A DNA stretch of 64,000 nt from Ascaphus truei (GCA_036426205.1 WSYH01002488.1:21862-85861), one strand, 5' to 3'; numbered from the stretch's first letter, positions 1 to 11,779 are shown. Numbers and translations are program-made. Notes: a model not told the origin generated them from the sequence alone.

Positions 1-2071
1 CAATTTGTTTAATGCATTTTGCCTGATTACTATATGTTGTAATAAAAAGTGGTGTTTCTGAATTTGGTTCCTTTGGTCTCTTGTTTTTGTATTTGTCTGA
101 AGACTTATAAGTGTTCTCGCTCTGTGTTTAGCGCTCTTTCAAATGCAGATTGAATATGTTCCTCAGGGTAGCCTCGATTTCTAAATCTCTCACTCAATAT
201 CTCAGATTCTTCCAAAAAGGATTCCACGGTGGAACAAATCCTTCTTAGTCTGAGATATTGTCCGATAGGTATACCACGTAGAAGTGGTTTCGGATGACTG
301 CTATTGGCCCTGAGGAGAGAATTGCGGGCATTAGACTTACGAAACAGATTTGTCTGTATTCTGCAATCAGTATCAATGTATAAATTAATATCTAAATAAT
401 TGATATGATTGATGTGAGTTGATGAAGTAAATTTTAAATTGTATACATTGTTATTAAGGTAACTGATAAATTCCTGTAGTGTAGAGTAATCTCCCCTCCA
501 TATCAGGATAAGGTCGTCAATGTACCGACGATAGAAAATAATGTTGTTGCGGAACGGGTTAGTGACACCAAAAATGTGAATGTTTTCCCAAAACCCCATA
601 TATAAGTTCGCGTACGAAGGTGCAAAAGAAGTCCCCATTGCCGTGCCTTGTTTTTGAAGATAAAAGTGGTGATTGAACAAAAAATAATTATGTTGTAAGA
701 GAAAAATAATGCAATCTAATAAAAATGTGATTTGGGGCGTGTGTAAATTGGAAGTGTTAAGGAAGTGAGTGACTGCTTGGATACCTAATTCGTGTCTAAT
801 AATCGTGTATAAAGATGTCACGTCTAGTGTAACCCAAAAATAATTATGACACCACGTGATATCATTTAACATTGTGAGCAAGTGAGTGGAATCCCTGAGA
901 TAGGAGGGGAGTGCTCTCACTAGGGGTTGTAAAAAGATATCCACATATCTCGATATGCCATCTCCCAAAGATCCAATGCTGGAGATGATAGGTCTCCCTG
1001 GTGGACTATCCAGAGATTTGTGGATCTTTGGGAGATGGTGAAATATCGGTATGGTTGGACAACGATTGCTCAAGTACTGACATTCCTGAGTCGTTAATAC
1101 CCGCAATTCTCTACCTAAATCAATGAGAGTATTCAGTTCAGACAAGTAAATAGTAGTGGGATCCTTCTCCAATTTAAGGTAACAAACCCTATCATTGAGT
1201 TGCCTCATGGCCTCTTTTAAATATTGTTCTTTAGACATAACTACAATAGCTCCGCCTTTGTCGGCGTTTTTTATAATTATCTCATCATTTGTTTTTAGTT
1301 TGTGTAGTGTGTTACGTTCAATTTTAGTGAGGTTGTCAGGTCTTATGTTGGAGAAGGTGTATCCCTTGGCCAATAATTGCAAGTCACGTTCAACTAGTTT
1401 TTGAAATGTTTCTAAAAACGGTCCTTTGTTGTATGTTGGACAAAAGAGTGATTTATTTCTTAACCCTGAATGTTTACTATGTGTTAAGAATGTGGTGACA
1501 TCCTCTTCTTGTTCTTCCTCATATTCTGCAAGCAAGTCTGTTAAATCTTGTATACTGGTATAATCTTTAAAAGACAAATGTTCTTGCGACATTGTATCCA
1601 TCAGGGGCTCTCTGTTGGAACTTGGAGCCTCTGGTGGAGACAAGGTGTTAAGGGTGTCATTTTTGTTAGTGAACCATTTCTTTAAAGATAATTTTCTAAT
1701 AAATCTCTGTACATCAATAACAGTAGAGAAAAGATCAAAGTTGTCATTCAAGGCGAAGTTCAGGCCCTTGTTAAGCAATTTCATTTCTTCATTATTTAAT
1801 GGTGTTCCAGAAATGTTAATGACGTTGTTATTGTCAACATTTAAATGTCCATCTTTCTCTTTTTGTCTCTTTTTTCTTTTGGCCGAGCGCCTTGTTTTTC
1901 TGAACCGTTTTTTGGGGCTTCATATGAAGAAGATGACTCATATCTACGTGTATATGATGTTGATGATCTGTTGTCTTGTTCCCCCTGGTCACGGGAGTAT
2001 CTCTCTGCGTCTGAGCCTCTTGAAAAGGAGACTGATGGTGTACGTGTTTCAATGTCTGATGTATCTGACAT
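1..2071 (-). pseudogene. Penelope-like retroelement, N-terminal part and reverse transcriptase
   Basis: The core reading frame (1784-105, 559 codons) is an uninterrupted Penelope-type reverse transcriptase. Visible motifs are DKGGAIVVM (about residue 175), PGRPIIS (262), LDVTSLY with the first catalytic Asp (321), QGTAMGTSFAPSYANLYM (379-396) and the YIDD box (421-424). A hydrophilic Ser/Arg/Glu-rich N-terminal segment starts at an ATG at 2071 and runs to about 1841 in another frame. The RT frame itself opens back to about 1841, so one frameshift separates the two parts. After the TAA at 105 the same frame still reads as element-like protein with several stops, so the C-terminus is decayed. 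The GIY-YIG endonuclease expected downstream lies beyond the left edge. Family assignment rests on the RT motifs and the typical Ser-rich leader. The RT looks catalytically intact; the element as a whole does not. Confidence 0.9.
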
Positions 2072-2163
2072 ACTGGACAGTTCCGATCAATTTAGGCTTT
2101 TCATATTAAAGAAAGACAAGCACCAGTCTCTGGTCTGGTTATTGTCCAGAGATTCCCGCCGCC

Positions 2164-2766
2164 ATGAGTGTTCAAGTGCAGCCCGTGTTCCAAAAACCCG
2201 ACAGAACATACGCTTATTTAATATGGGCCGTGATTAATGCAACAGATGATAAGATGGCAACAGTTGTTCAAATTAATCAGTATTTTATCGAAAACTATGA
2301 CTTTTACAAATTTTCGCCAGCTCCTCATGTGTTTAAGCGTGCAATAAGGAAAAAGTTATGTAGCGATCCATGTTTATTTCGTATTGATCCCGAATTTATT
2401 GGAGGGTATTGGTGTGTATCCCCGGTTTTTTCCTGTATCTATGATCATGCTGACGGCAAAAGGCGAAAGGTCGTGTTAAAACCAACTAAGAAACAACAGT
2501 CGCTGGCAAGCAATGCGCCAGCACCAGCACCGGCTTCCAATAACGATCCGACCGTCAGTGACAACCCTTGCTGTCTGTCCACGCACGGATACCTGCAGCC
2601 TGAGCCGGATTTCGCGTATAGTTTCGAGCAAGCTTTCATGTACCTAAGCGATTTCCAGCCTCATCAGCTGACTAAAGGTGTAGTAGTCCCGCTGTCACCT
2701 GTCAACGTGTATGATCAAGAATACGGGACTGTCAGTGGTCTGGCGCCAGCTGAAATTCTATGGTGA
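2164..2766 (+). CDS. Divergent forkhead (winged-helix) domain protein, probable first coding exon
   Basis: ATG in a good vertebrate context (gccgccATGa) with an in-frame stop about 55 bases upstream fixes the start. Residues 16-88 follow the forkhead pattern: YAYLIWAVINATDDKMATV (helix 1), INQYFIENYDFYKF (helix 2), HVFKRAIRKKLCSDPCLFRI (recognition helix) and GGYWCVSP (wing). The usual W..SIRHNLS is changed to F..AIRKKLC, so the conserved base-contacting His and Asn are Lys here, which suggests altered DNA binding. A basic stretch (GKRRKVVLKPTKK) follows, then an Ala/Pro-rich linker and an acidic/aromatic tail. The last codons overlap a perfect splice donor (GTGAGT at 2763-2768), so translation may continue in a later exon rather than stop at 2766. 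A weak candidate acceptor lies at 3057-3061. The forkhead assignment is by motif; no orthologue is recognised. It could be a host gene or transposon cargo. Confidence 0.6.
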   Translation: MSVQVQPVFQKPDRTYAYLIWAVINATDDKMATVVQINQYFIENYDFYKFSPAPHVFKRAIRKKLCSDPCLFRIDPEFIGGYWCVSPVFSCIYDHADGKRRKVVLKPTKKQQSLASNAPAPAPASNNDPTVSDNPCCLSTHGYLQPEPDFAYSFEQAFMYLSDFQPHQLTKGVVVPLSPVNVYDQEYGTVSGLAPAEILW

Positions 2767-3736
2767 GTAATGTTGCCGTATTTTATTCTGTTTTTTTTAT
2801 TTTGAAAATATCAATATCAGTGCGATTCAAAAGTCAAGCAATTTTCCTGTAAGCAATATCATTGGCTCAGCGGCTTCTACAGTACTGTAGATACTGAACA
2901 ATTGGTGGAACGCTAGGCGCATGCGCATTGGAACCTTCTTGAAACGCATATGCGTTTCATCACATTGACGGTAAGCGCATGCGCATGTGAACAGGAGACA
3001 CCCCCCGAGAAAATTATTGGTGGGACTGACTGGGAACTTCTTTAGGGGACTGACCATTACAGTAAAACTTTTATTTATTTTTCCTCAGAAAAGAAAACTT
3101 TGTCATCTCATGCGGAAAACGGCAAATGGAGGGATTTTGTTGGATAATATCGCTTTGTGTAACAATGCCTGCACATTGCAGAATCGGATTTAAAAAACCA
3201 CGTACCGGAGTCTACAGTTTAGTGGCCGTTTGATTAGGATAGAATACCTGAAACAGTATGCTGATGTTTTCAGACCGTACTGTATACAATGCTTTTTTAT
3301 ATACAGTATACTGTATAACAAACCCGAGAAAATAAAAAGTATGCATTTATTCTACATGTATTCCAATACATATGTGTCTTCTATACCAGTACATATGTGT
3401 CTTCGTACAGCATGTATTTTTTTTAATACTCTTGTGATGTACAGTACTGAGCATGCCTACAGTATGCCTGGACAGTACTGTACATTCTAGAAACACTGTA
3501 TTTTGTTACAGTATCAAAGGAGACAATGGAACAATTTAAAACAAATCAACATTTTCTTTTATTGGTGGAGTAAGTACAAAAACATTTATTTACAAATACT
3601 GTACAATGTAAAACATTTTAAGTGCACAGCAATTCAAAACATCAACAGGTGTATGGTTTACTGCTAGTGAAAACATTTATGTACAGTAAGTAAAAACATT
3701 TACAGTCAGTCAGTATGGTTTACAGTCACATGTTGT
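2767..3736. other. Spacer rich in short tacagta motifs, no clear gene
   Basis: AT-rich DNA with many copies of acagtactgta-type words, for example near 2876, 3300 and 3470. The same word bias marks the Tc1-like element at 12845-22161. A CAG acceptor-like site lies at 3086-3088 but would create an immediate stop if joined to the forkhead exon. Nothing else is recognised. Confidence 0.4.
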
Positions 3737-3957
3737 TATTAAAAAAAATTCTTTATTCATAAAATATACAAAACGCAACATCTCCTTTATTAAAGTGCAG
3801 CAAGTCAAAACATTTACAGTAGGATGGTGTACAGAACAGTCAGTCAGGCCTGCACAACTCCAGTCCTTGAGGGCCGCAAACAGCCCCCGGTTTTAAGGAT
3901 AACGTTTGAAACCCGGGCCTGTTTGCGGCCCTCTGGGACTGGAATTGTGTAGGCCCT
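3737..3957. repeat. Direct repeat copy A containing a palindromic MITE
   Basis: About 205 bp nearly identical to 4074-4280. The distal part (about 3847-3957) folds back on itself: CTCCAGTCC.TGAGGGCCGC on the left, and GCGGCCCTCTGGGACTGGA on the right. This is the form of a small hAT-like palindromic MITE common in amphibian DNA (family from general knowledge). Confidence 0.55.
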
Positions 3958-4073
3958 GTGTGTACAGTAAGTAAAAACATTTCTTTATAAATACAAGTTA
4001 AAACACGCAACATCTCCTTTATTTAAGTACAGCAAGTCAAAACATGTACAGTACAGGACAACAGTATGGTGTT

Positions 4074-4280
4074 ATTAAAAAAAATTCTTTATTCATAAAA
4101 TATACAAAATGCAACATCTCCTTTATTAAAGTACAGCAAGTCAAAACATTTACAGTAGGATGGTGTACAGAACAGTCAGTCAGGCCTGCACAACTCCAGT
4201 CCTCGAGGGCTGCAAACAGGCCCGGTTTTCAGGATAACCTTTGAAAATCGGGCCTGTTTGCGGCCCTTGGGGACTGGAAC
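4074..4280. repeat. Direct repeat copy B containing a palindromic MITE
   Basis: Second copy of the block at 3737, offset about 337 bp. It includes the same attctttattcataaaat leader and the same foldback around 4180-4280. A third partial copy of the leader (aacatctcctttatttaag) lies near 4010. Confidence 0.55.
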
Positions 4281-4315
4281 AAAACATTTACAAAAAATAA
4301 ACAACAGTTGAACAC

Positions 4316-5109
4316 TCACACAAATGCATACCCCACCAGATTGTCCTTCCAGGGCCGATGCCTTGTATAGCGCAAAATGCCATTAATGCAGTTTCGAATG
4401 CTTTTCATTAAAGGATCTGTAATTGAAAAAAAGCGCCGCCATTCCTCCACAATAGTCTTTCTTAAATTGTCAGGAAGCGCCTTTTTTCGCGATTTCCTTC
4501 ATAGTTCACTTTGTAGGCCCACTCGCAGTACACCAAGTAGGACACGTGGTGCTTAAAAATTAACAAGGCATACTTGTGGGGTACACCAGCATTCATCACC
4601 CTATACTTCTCCCTGAGTGCCGGTGGCAGCTCGCGCAGGATGATGTCGGGCACCGTATCGATGCAAGCGTATGTCGGTTGGGTTCTGGGACCGGGTGTGC
4701 TTCTGTGAGTGGGTGTGCTTGTGGCAGCGGGCGAGGGTAGGTTGTCTGGGAGGAAGCTTTCCTCTTGTCTTGGTCGCCGCGTTGTCTCCTGGCGTGGTCT
4801 TGACGGGGTTGTCATGTTATCCTCATCCTCAACGGCATACATGTACACAAAATCTTCTGGTGGAGGGGGTGCGCTTGCTGATGGAAGGTGGTCGAAGGTA
4901 CCATTCATCACATCCATGCCACCCTCCTGCTCCTGGGCATGAACACCGAGCAAATTATGTATCCCCGCTATGTCAGTTTCTATCTTCTCCATCCATTGAT
5001 CCATCTTCTGCATCCGTTGATCCATATTTAGCATGGTCTCCAGAAGCAGATCTATCTTTGCCGGCACAATAGAGTTCCCGGGGATATCCACACTTATCCC
5101 ATTCAACAT
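4316..5109 (-). pseudogene. Coiled-coil protein with BEN-like C-terminal domain, one frameshift
   Basis: The frame opens at an ATG at 5109 and runs to a TAA at 4462 (215 codons). Residues about 22-60 (LLLETMLNMDQRMQKMDQW...) form a heptad-like coiled coil, followed by a Pro/Thr-rich linker. From about residue 155 (DIILRELPPALREKYRVMNA) there is a compact domain with conserved aromatic residues. Around 4475, after a run of six A, a one-base shift restores a frame to a TGA at 4316-4318. It encodes ALPDNLRKTIVEEWRRFF and then IRNCINGILRYTRHRPWK. This layout (ALP.NLR..I...W, then IR.CIN..LR..R) resembles the BEN DNA-binding fold. I infer BEN-like; it is not proven. The break sits in a homopolymer and may be a sequencing error. 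The neighbours (forkhead ORF, Tc1-like exon 1) and shared word bias suggest it may belong to the same mobile element. Confidence 0.5.
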
Positions 5110-5199
5110 CCAGTCTAACGAGCTGGTTCTTGTGCATAGCGTGCTGTGGACATCTGGGTGGATGGGTGCTACGGAGGATGAGATGGGGGGTTACATGGA

Positions 5200-5480
5200 G
5201 AGTAGCGGCAGCATCGCCGAAGAAGGGTGGAGGAGGTGACCTGTGGATTTCCGGGAGAGGAGAAGAGGCAGCGTCGTCGAAGATGGATGGAGAAAGTGAT
5301 CTGTGGATTTCCGGACGAGAAACGGCAGAGTCGTCTAAGCGCAATGGAGAAAGTGACACGTGGATTTAAGGGGCACCAGCGGCAGATGAAGATGGCCTGT
5401 GGGTTTCTGCGAGGGCGGCGGCAGCATTGAGGATGAGTAGTGGAGAGGACGGGCTGTAGATTTCTGGGAGAGTGGCCGCA
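5200..5480. repeat. Degenerate tandem repeat, about 55-60 bp period
   Basis: Repeats of a unit like gatggatggagaaagtgatc followed by tgtggatttccgggagaggag, about four to five degenerate copies. On the minus strand this would encode repeated PEIHRSLSPSIFDDAA-like segments directly upstream of the coiled-coil protein, so it may be its 5' coding or UTR region. Confidence 0.5.
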
Positions 5481-6011
5481 GTATCATCAAAGCATAAACG
5501 AGAAAATGGCCTGCGGGTTCGATGGGTTGGCTGCCATTTATTTCGCGTTGTGTGTACATCACCGTATTTCTTCTTGACATAATAAGGCTTACATCTATTA
5601 AAACCCTTAGCCTTTGGGGTCAGCAGAAGGTTTTCTTTATTAGCCTTAGCCTGTTGCTTTGGCCTTGGCTTGGAAACGGCTCCTGCCTTTCACTTTTCTG
5701 CATGACAGGCACGGCAGAGGCGAGTGGGTTCCTGCGTCCGTAGAATCGGGGTTGATCCATGGAAGCAGATGGCACAATGCAGTATCTGGACAAGGGCAAG
5801 TTCAGATAAAGATCATCGAGTGGTGGGCTATGCAAAGTGTGTAACCTTTTATGCATGGCGACGAGGTACAGCTGTTGAAAGTGGGCGTACTCAAATGTGA
5901 GTCATTAACATAGAAATACACCATCTATTTTGTGGATTCACTGCACATTGAATACACATCGACTAAACATCGAATATACATTCTTGTGTTTGTATATCTT
6001 TCTACTCGCAG

Positions 6012-6201
6012 CAATGCCTGTTAAAAAGATTTCAAAGGATCTCAGCATGAGAATTAAGGAGATGTACATGAGCGGACACCGAATTGCAGATATCCAACGC
6101 TGGTTAGCTGCTTCTGGCCTCGTTGTGCAATCAACCACCTTGTGCTATCATTCACACGGAAACCCCAAACAACAAACGAGGACACCAACGGTAACTAACG
6201 C
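6012..6201 (+). CDS. Tc1/mariner-type transposase, exon 1 (helix-turn-helix)
   Basis: The coding start is ATG at 6014, two bases after an acceptor-like ctcgcag, so a non-coding exon upstream is likely. The 62 complete codons begin MPVKKISKDLSMRIKEMYMS and continue GHRIADIQRWL, matching the first helix-turn-helix of Tc1-type transposases, which binds the terminal inverted repeats. The exon ends at 6201 on a strong donor (GTAAGT at 6202). It stops in phase 2 and joins the exon at 19061 in frame (GC+G = Ala). The intron sequence after the donor (tatattgctgcatattaata and related words) recurs at 18721-18960 just before exon 2. This shows that the two exons belonged to one intron before the intervening DNA was inserted. 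Confidence 0.75.
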
Positions 6202-6350
6202 GTAAGTATATTTATATAACTATATAATACAGTATATCTATCATTGTTTATATTGCTGCATATTAATAGAATAATATATTGTGTAGATCTACTGTATCTA
6301 ATTTTATAGTTATTTCAGTATATTTATACAGTATAACAACAGTATATATA

Positions 6351-6757
6351 CAGGTAAACCCCGTTATAGCGCGGTCCTCGGGGTCCACCCCAAGACCACC
6401 GCGTTAGTAACAGGGTCGCGCTAATGTTTTTTTTAAAAATGGCCGCCGCGCGCCTGATCGGGAGGGAGTGAAGAGGGAAGGAAGGAAGAGGTCTGCACAA
6501 CATGCGGGCCGCATGCGGCCGGTCTGGCCTCTCTGTGCGGCCCGCGATGACTCTGGCCGGGCGCCAGTTAATTAAATAAATAAATAAAAAGTTTTAAAAA
6601 ATGGCGGCGATTCATCTCTCCTCCCTCCCTCTCCCTCCCAGCCCCCCCTCTCTCGCTCAGCCCCCAGGTTTTGCGGTGCGCGGTAGCCGGCTAGGTCAGA
6701 GCATGCAGGGGGCGGGGCTTAGTACCGGGGAGAGAGGATGTGCTGAGCTGATCTAAA

Positions 6758-6760
<3 letters not shown>
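6351..6760 (+). mobile_element. Left end of a TIR element (CAGGTAAACCCCGTTAT terminus)
   Basis: Starts CAGGTAAACCCCGTTATAGC directly after TA, like the ends at 16241 and 18719. This resembles Tigger/mariner-type termini (family knowledge). A GC-rich body and a TG microsatellite follow. No matching right end is seen nearby; the partner may be the end at 18719. Confidence 0.5.

Positions 6761-6762
<2 letters not shown>

Positions 6763-6798
<36 letters not shown>
6763..6798. repeat. (TG)n microsatellite
   Basis: About 18 TG units, immediately followed by three copies of the GAAGAGGAGTGGTACATA minisatellite. Confidence 0.9.
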
Positions 6799-6802
<4 letters not shown>

Positions 6803-7268
6803 GAGGAGTGGTACATAGAAGAGGAGTGGTACATAGAAGAGGAGTGGTCTATTACCCACCCACATCACACCCCATAGAAACTTTCTCTTCTAATCGTACA
6901 CTCCCCTTGGGGTGACCATCTCTAGAACGCCATCTTATTACACGATCACTTCTATATCACCACCTCTTCTATGTACAACTCCCCTCTTCTATTACCACTC
7001 CTCTTCTATATACCACTCTCTTCTATACACTCCTCTTCTATAACCAACTCCTCTTCTATGAACCACTCCTCTTCTATACACCTACACATATCCACTCTTC
7101 TATACACCACTCCTCTTCTATATACCACTCCTCTTCTATAAACCCTCCTCTTCTATATACACCACCCTCTGTCTATTACACAACTCTCTAACCACCACTC
7201 TTCTATACACCACTCCTCTCTTACCACCCTCTTCTCTACCCTCCCTTTATAACCCCCAGTCCTCTTCT
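6799..7268. repeat. 18-bp minisatellite (GAAGAGGAGTGGTACATA and its complement)
   Basis: Three forward units at about 6799-6850. From about 6950 the reverse complement (TACCACTCCTCTTCTATA) appears with many indels. The same repeat occurs at 11330-11410 and 17020-17960. The noise and strand switch suggest a badly resolved array. Confidence 0.75.
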
Positions 7269-7269
7269 A

Positions 7270-10200
7270 TTTTATTTTTTATTTATATAAGATATTTTTA
7301 CCAGGGAAGTAATACATTAGAGTTACCTTCGTTTTCCGTAGTCCTGTGGCACAGAGTAAAAACAAATATACATGGTTTACAATACAGTTCATAATGAACA
7401 GGCGATACATTATATACAAGGACATTGTGCAACGTTAAAGAAAATATAATTAGAGCGTATGAACAGTTACAGACCAGATTAGAAGAAGTGGAGACAGCCA
7501 GATTTGAAAGACTTCAGCTGTGATGGTGAGGATAGTGAGAGTATCTGGTAGGTCTTGTGTTTCCAGTTTGTGGGGGTGCAACGGAGGAGAAGGAGGAAAG
7601 GATCGGATACTTTGCTTGAGCCCTTGGACCATGAATGTACTTTTGGGAAGTCCCTGATTCTCAGCGTGATAGGATGCTGCAGTGGTAAGGACGGGAGGAA
7701 GCTTGTTAGGTAGCTGGGTAGCTTGCCCAAAAGTATTGAAGGGTGAGTACAGGAAGGTGAACTTTGCGCCTAACTCAGTTGCATGACCAATCTCGTTCTT
7801 TGAGCATTTCGCAGTGATGTGTCTGTGTTGCATTGGAGAACAAAACGTACAAATTTGATTGTAGAGGGTGTCAAGTTTGCTAGGTGGGTTTGAGGAGCCG
7901 AGCCATATACTATGTCTCCATAGTCAATAATGTCATTAGCATCTGCGTGCAAACGCTTTCTGACAGGAGACTTGGGAGGATTTGTTCTGTAAAGTACCCT
8001 AGTTTGGCTATAGCGTAACTTGGGTTGTCGGGTATCAATGATGCATCGCGAATTTATGGGAGTCAACACATAAGCCTACGGTATGTTTAAAACTACGGGA
8101 CGAGTGTTAGGGTGGGTTAGCGGTGGTTCTATCAGGCGATCTCAGTCACGGAAGCTTTGACCAAATTTCGTCCTGGCCCAAATAACATCTGTTACAGTCT
8201 TGTCAAGTGTTTAAAAACAGTTTGTTTGGGGACATCCAGTTTCGGTCTCAAAAAGTAGGACTGAAGTATGTGTTGAAGGTCAGAGAGAGCTATGGCTGTA
8301 GTGCATATAGGATGTGTCACTCTGCAGTACATGTGTTTGAGGTGCCTTACAAGCTGTTGGTAAGATCATTGAATGCAACCTGAGAGAGTAGGCGGCCGCC
8401 GAGAACAGACGCCTTGCGGGGCACCACAGGGTGTGATACCGGGGGTTTGAGGTAAGCCTGAGATGAGACACACTGTTGTGGATCTTCCTACTTAGGTAGG
8501 ACGCACTGAAACCTAACACCAGTTTAATACGCTGTTTCCCTACTTCCAGAGCTCTGGAGTTGTTAAGCGGACTCCAACGTGTCAACTGTGTCAAAAAGCG
8601 TCATTTGCAGAAATCTAGGAATACCTGCACCCAGTGAGTTGTCCCCGTTTCAATTCCACCTGGATTTCATGTCAAAAACTTTTAGCAGCCGGTAAGTTAC
8701 GGTGGAGGTGTTTGGACAGACAAACCCAGACTGGAAATTGGCGTAGGCGAAGCAGATTTGCTGGTGTAGAATAAATCGCTTAATTGGGAGATGGACAACA
8801 TTTTTTTCATAACTTATGGATAGAATTGGGAGAACGTAGGATTGGCCTTGTAGTTTGAGACAGTGTGTTTTGTCCCCAACTTTGAAATTGGACAACTCGG
8901 CAGTTTTCCTGGTACTAGGGATATGGCCTGCCAGACAGGATAGAGTGACTATGGACCAATTGGTTTGGAAATGGGCTGGGGCAACCAAGTCGTGAATCTA
9001 GATTGTAGTCAAGTGCGGTCCCATTGGCCTGCTTAGTTTAGTTTTTGCGGAGCGCTGTGGTAATCTAACACCCTCTTCAGATACTGGGCTCAAATTGAAA
9101 AATTGTGGGCAGTGTTGGGGTTGCGGGGAGGTGGTCGGGTGGGGCATAGGGATCCTCCCAGGATGTAGATCAGTTGTTTGGGGTTGTGCTGCGTTTCGTA
9201 ATAAGTTAGTGGCACACCCCACAAGTAATCATGGAATGCTTTTGCACATGTCAGTGGGGTTTGTCAGTAAATCCTCCCTTGTGATATTACTTTGGTTGTT
9301 GATGGTTAGAGCTGGAATATATTGTGATAACCTTCCACGAAGTGTAGCTGGGTTGATTGATTATTTTGGTGGGATTGTCCAAGAATATTGGCTGCCTCTT
9401 ATGCTCCCTTGTTGCCTTGTGCACACTGTTCCGCCAGCATCTGAGTGATTTGAGATCTTGGTCCCGAGTGCCAGCTTACTTTGTAGTCTTCTCCGACAAG
9501 GCATCCTGAACTGGTATAGGTTGCTTATAACGCAGGGTGGTAACCCATGGAGGTGCAGGCCCCCATCCGTACACCCTATGTTAGGTGGCGATGCGCATGG
9601 GAGTCTAGAGACGCTTTTATAGAACTCGGATTGCGAAACTGAAGAGTGGCAGAACTCCGGGGTCCGGGACTATGTAAATCGAATCTGTGCCTACTGGGCA
9701 TGCGAAGTCACCAATGTTGTGTAGTGTTTAACGTAGACGTAACGAACTTTGGCTCGAATGGTCGTGTTTAATTTTCTAAAGCTACACATGTCATGGTCAC
9801 TGAAAATAAGGAAGTGCTTTAAGAGGATTGGATTCTGCTGGGGTTGAGGAGCAGAATCCCAGTCTAGCAGGAATGGTTATGCGTTTCCCTATTTCGGTTT
9901 TATCCGTGTGGGTTGGGAATATGTGCGATAGGTTAAGTGACTTGATTGTATTGCGATATGTGTTGTTACGGGTCAGACCAATTGAAGCTTGAAACTCCCC
10001 TGGAAAACTAGCAGCTCACTCTTCTCATTCAGATGAGGAATGGAGCCAAGAAATGGCCGGTGGGTGAATACAGTCAAGGATGCAGAGGCCTAGGGGCGTT
10101 TGTAGTGGAGCGGTAGATTGCACAGGCAAGCAAAGATGGGTCTTAGAAAAGGGGAGCGATTTTGGCCACCTAGAATTTACAAAAAGGGTGTGACTTGGTG

Positions 10201-11300
10201 GGCACTGTTAACAGTTTACACAATTGTAAGGTGTCTTGCAATATAAAATACACCAACACCAAACCCTCTCCTCCTGTTGACCTATCTCTCCTAAAATGGA
10301 GGGATCCTTGAATGGACGATATTTGCATCAGGGGTTTTAGGGATAGACCATGTTTCTGTTAAAAGAACAATGGCTTGGGTTTATGCAAGGCAACATGCCC
10401 TTGTTTCATCCAGTTTTGGCAGCAGGCTCCGGATATGTTTACTGATGCCCGACAGATAGACCCTTTTTGGAATTTAATGGGAATTCTCAGGGGCATGGGA
10501 AGAGCTGAAATGGTGACGGACCTGGGTTCAGTTTCAATACATCACCATACTAAGGAGATATAACACGTACGAGTAGGAATTTGGGTAGTTGTTGTGCAGG
10601 TGTTAGATTGTGGTGGTGTTTCTTCCATTTGAGTGAGCATGTGGTTGATTGTGCGTGGTTTTTTAGAGTCTCCACCAACAGTTCAGTAGATAGGCGCAAG
10701 CTTTTGGAGTAGTCCAGGGGTGTGGGTGATGTGGGTGTGGGCCAGGATGGACGGAGTTTTAGGATTTCAGTGATAGAGGGAGTAGAAGATTGCTAGACGT
10801 GTACATCCATGAGGTTCAGAGAAAGAAAACGAGTTAAAAGTTACATACGCAGGTTCTAATGTCCGCCCAGATTGTAGGCAGTGCCTGCAGCGAGCGTATC
10901 CCTTTTTTGTTGTTGATCAGAGTGCCAGTGTCCCACTGTAGCAGGACATACCATATGTGTGTGTGGCCGTTTGCCTGTCAAATGTGTTATTGGCATGTTT
11001 GTCACATGCTAGCACATCTCAGGGTATCAGGGTTTCAGTGTGTTTTGTCGTCATTTTGTCAGTTATTGGCTGACGAACTGAGTAAAAAGTTTTTATACAG
11101 GTTCCTTTTTGCGTGGGGGTTTAAACTTAGTGGCAGGTTCTTCAAGCAATGTTTGTGGATTCATAGTCGTGATCTGAATAGCTACCGTTTGTTGGTGTCT
11201 TGATGTAAAGATTTTGTGTGCAGTAGATATCCAGTCCCCAGTCACCTCTAGTCACCTGTACGCTTTAAGGCTGTATTTATCACCTACAAACCCTCACTTT
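7270..11300 (-). mobile_element. Decayed jockey-superfamily LINE (CR1/L2/Rex-like)
   Basis: Read on the minus strand, an ORF2-like protein is visible in broken frames. Endonuclease start-type sequence lies near 10470-10385 (IRSLLPKLDETRA) and 10370-10320 (TETW). RT fingers lie near 8950-8700 (LPILS, EKNVVH, NFQSGF, TSTVT). A DTVD motif typical of A.DTVDH lies near 8590 and LPTACK.PQ near 8370. The 3' end is an AT-rich tail (TATAAATAAAAAATAAAATA on the minus strand) at about 7270, abutting minisatellite on both sides, so the LINE appears to sit inside that array. Frameshifts occur every few dozen bases, far more than simple age would suggest, so consensus error is possible. The 5' limit is uncertain. 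Confidence 0.6.
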
Positions 11301-11329
11301 CAAATGCCTCAACATATCACATGCCAATT

Positions 11330-11575
11330 GCAGTTCTATACACCACACCTCTTCTATACACCACTCCTCTCTATCAAACCACTGCCTCTTCTCTATGTCC
11401 CACTCCTCTTCACACACACACCCAGCACCACACACACACACAACCACAACCAGCATCACAACACACACACGAACCCACACACACACACACACACACCACC
11501 CCCAACACCCACACACCCACCACACACCCCACACACACACACACACACACACCTCACCACACCACACACTTAGTT
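11330..11575. repeat. Minisatellite remnant followed by (CA)n-rich tract
   Basis: Degenerate ACCACTCCTCTTCTATA units to about 11410, then a long CA-rich stretch (acacacac, accacac) to 11575. Confidence 0.8.
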
Positions 11576-11779
11576 GGAATGTCTGGTAGAAAACTGAAGT
11601 ACTCATGTATCGGGTTAAACTGATTTTGCGCTCGTAATGTATCACTTTGGCCACTAGATGGTTGCATGGAACAGCACGGTGAGGTGGATGCGGGGAAACG
11701 AAGAAGCTTTACATGCATAGATTTTATATTTAATATCTCTGCAAGCATTACTATTTAACTACCTGCAGATCCTCACTTC

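Noticed and set aside
3089..3193. Second exon of the forkhead gene starting after ttcctcag
   Set aside because: Joining at this acceptor makes TG+A, an immediate stop. An alternative acceptor at 3061 keeps a frame open but is weak and its product has no recognisable domain.
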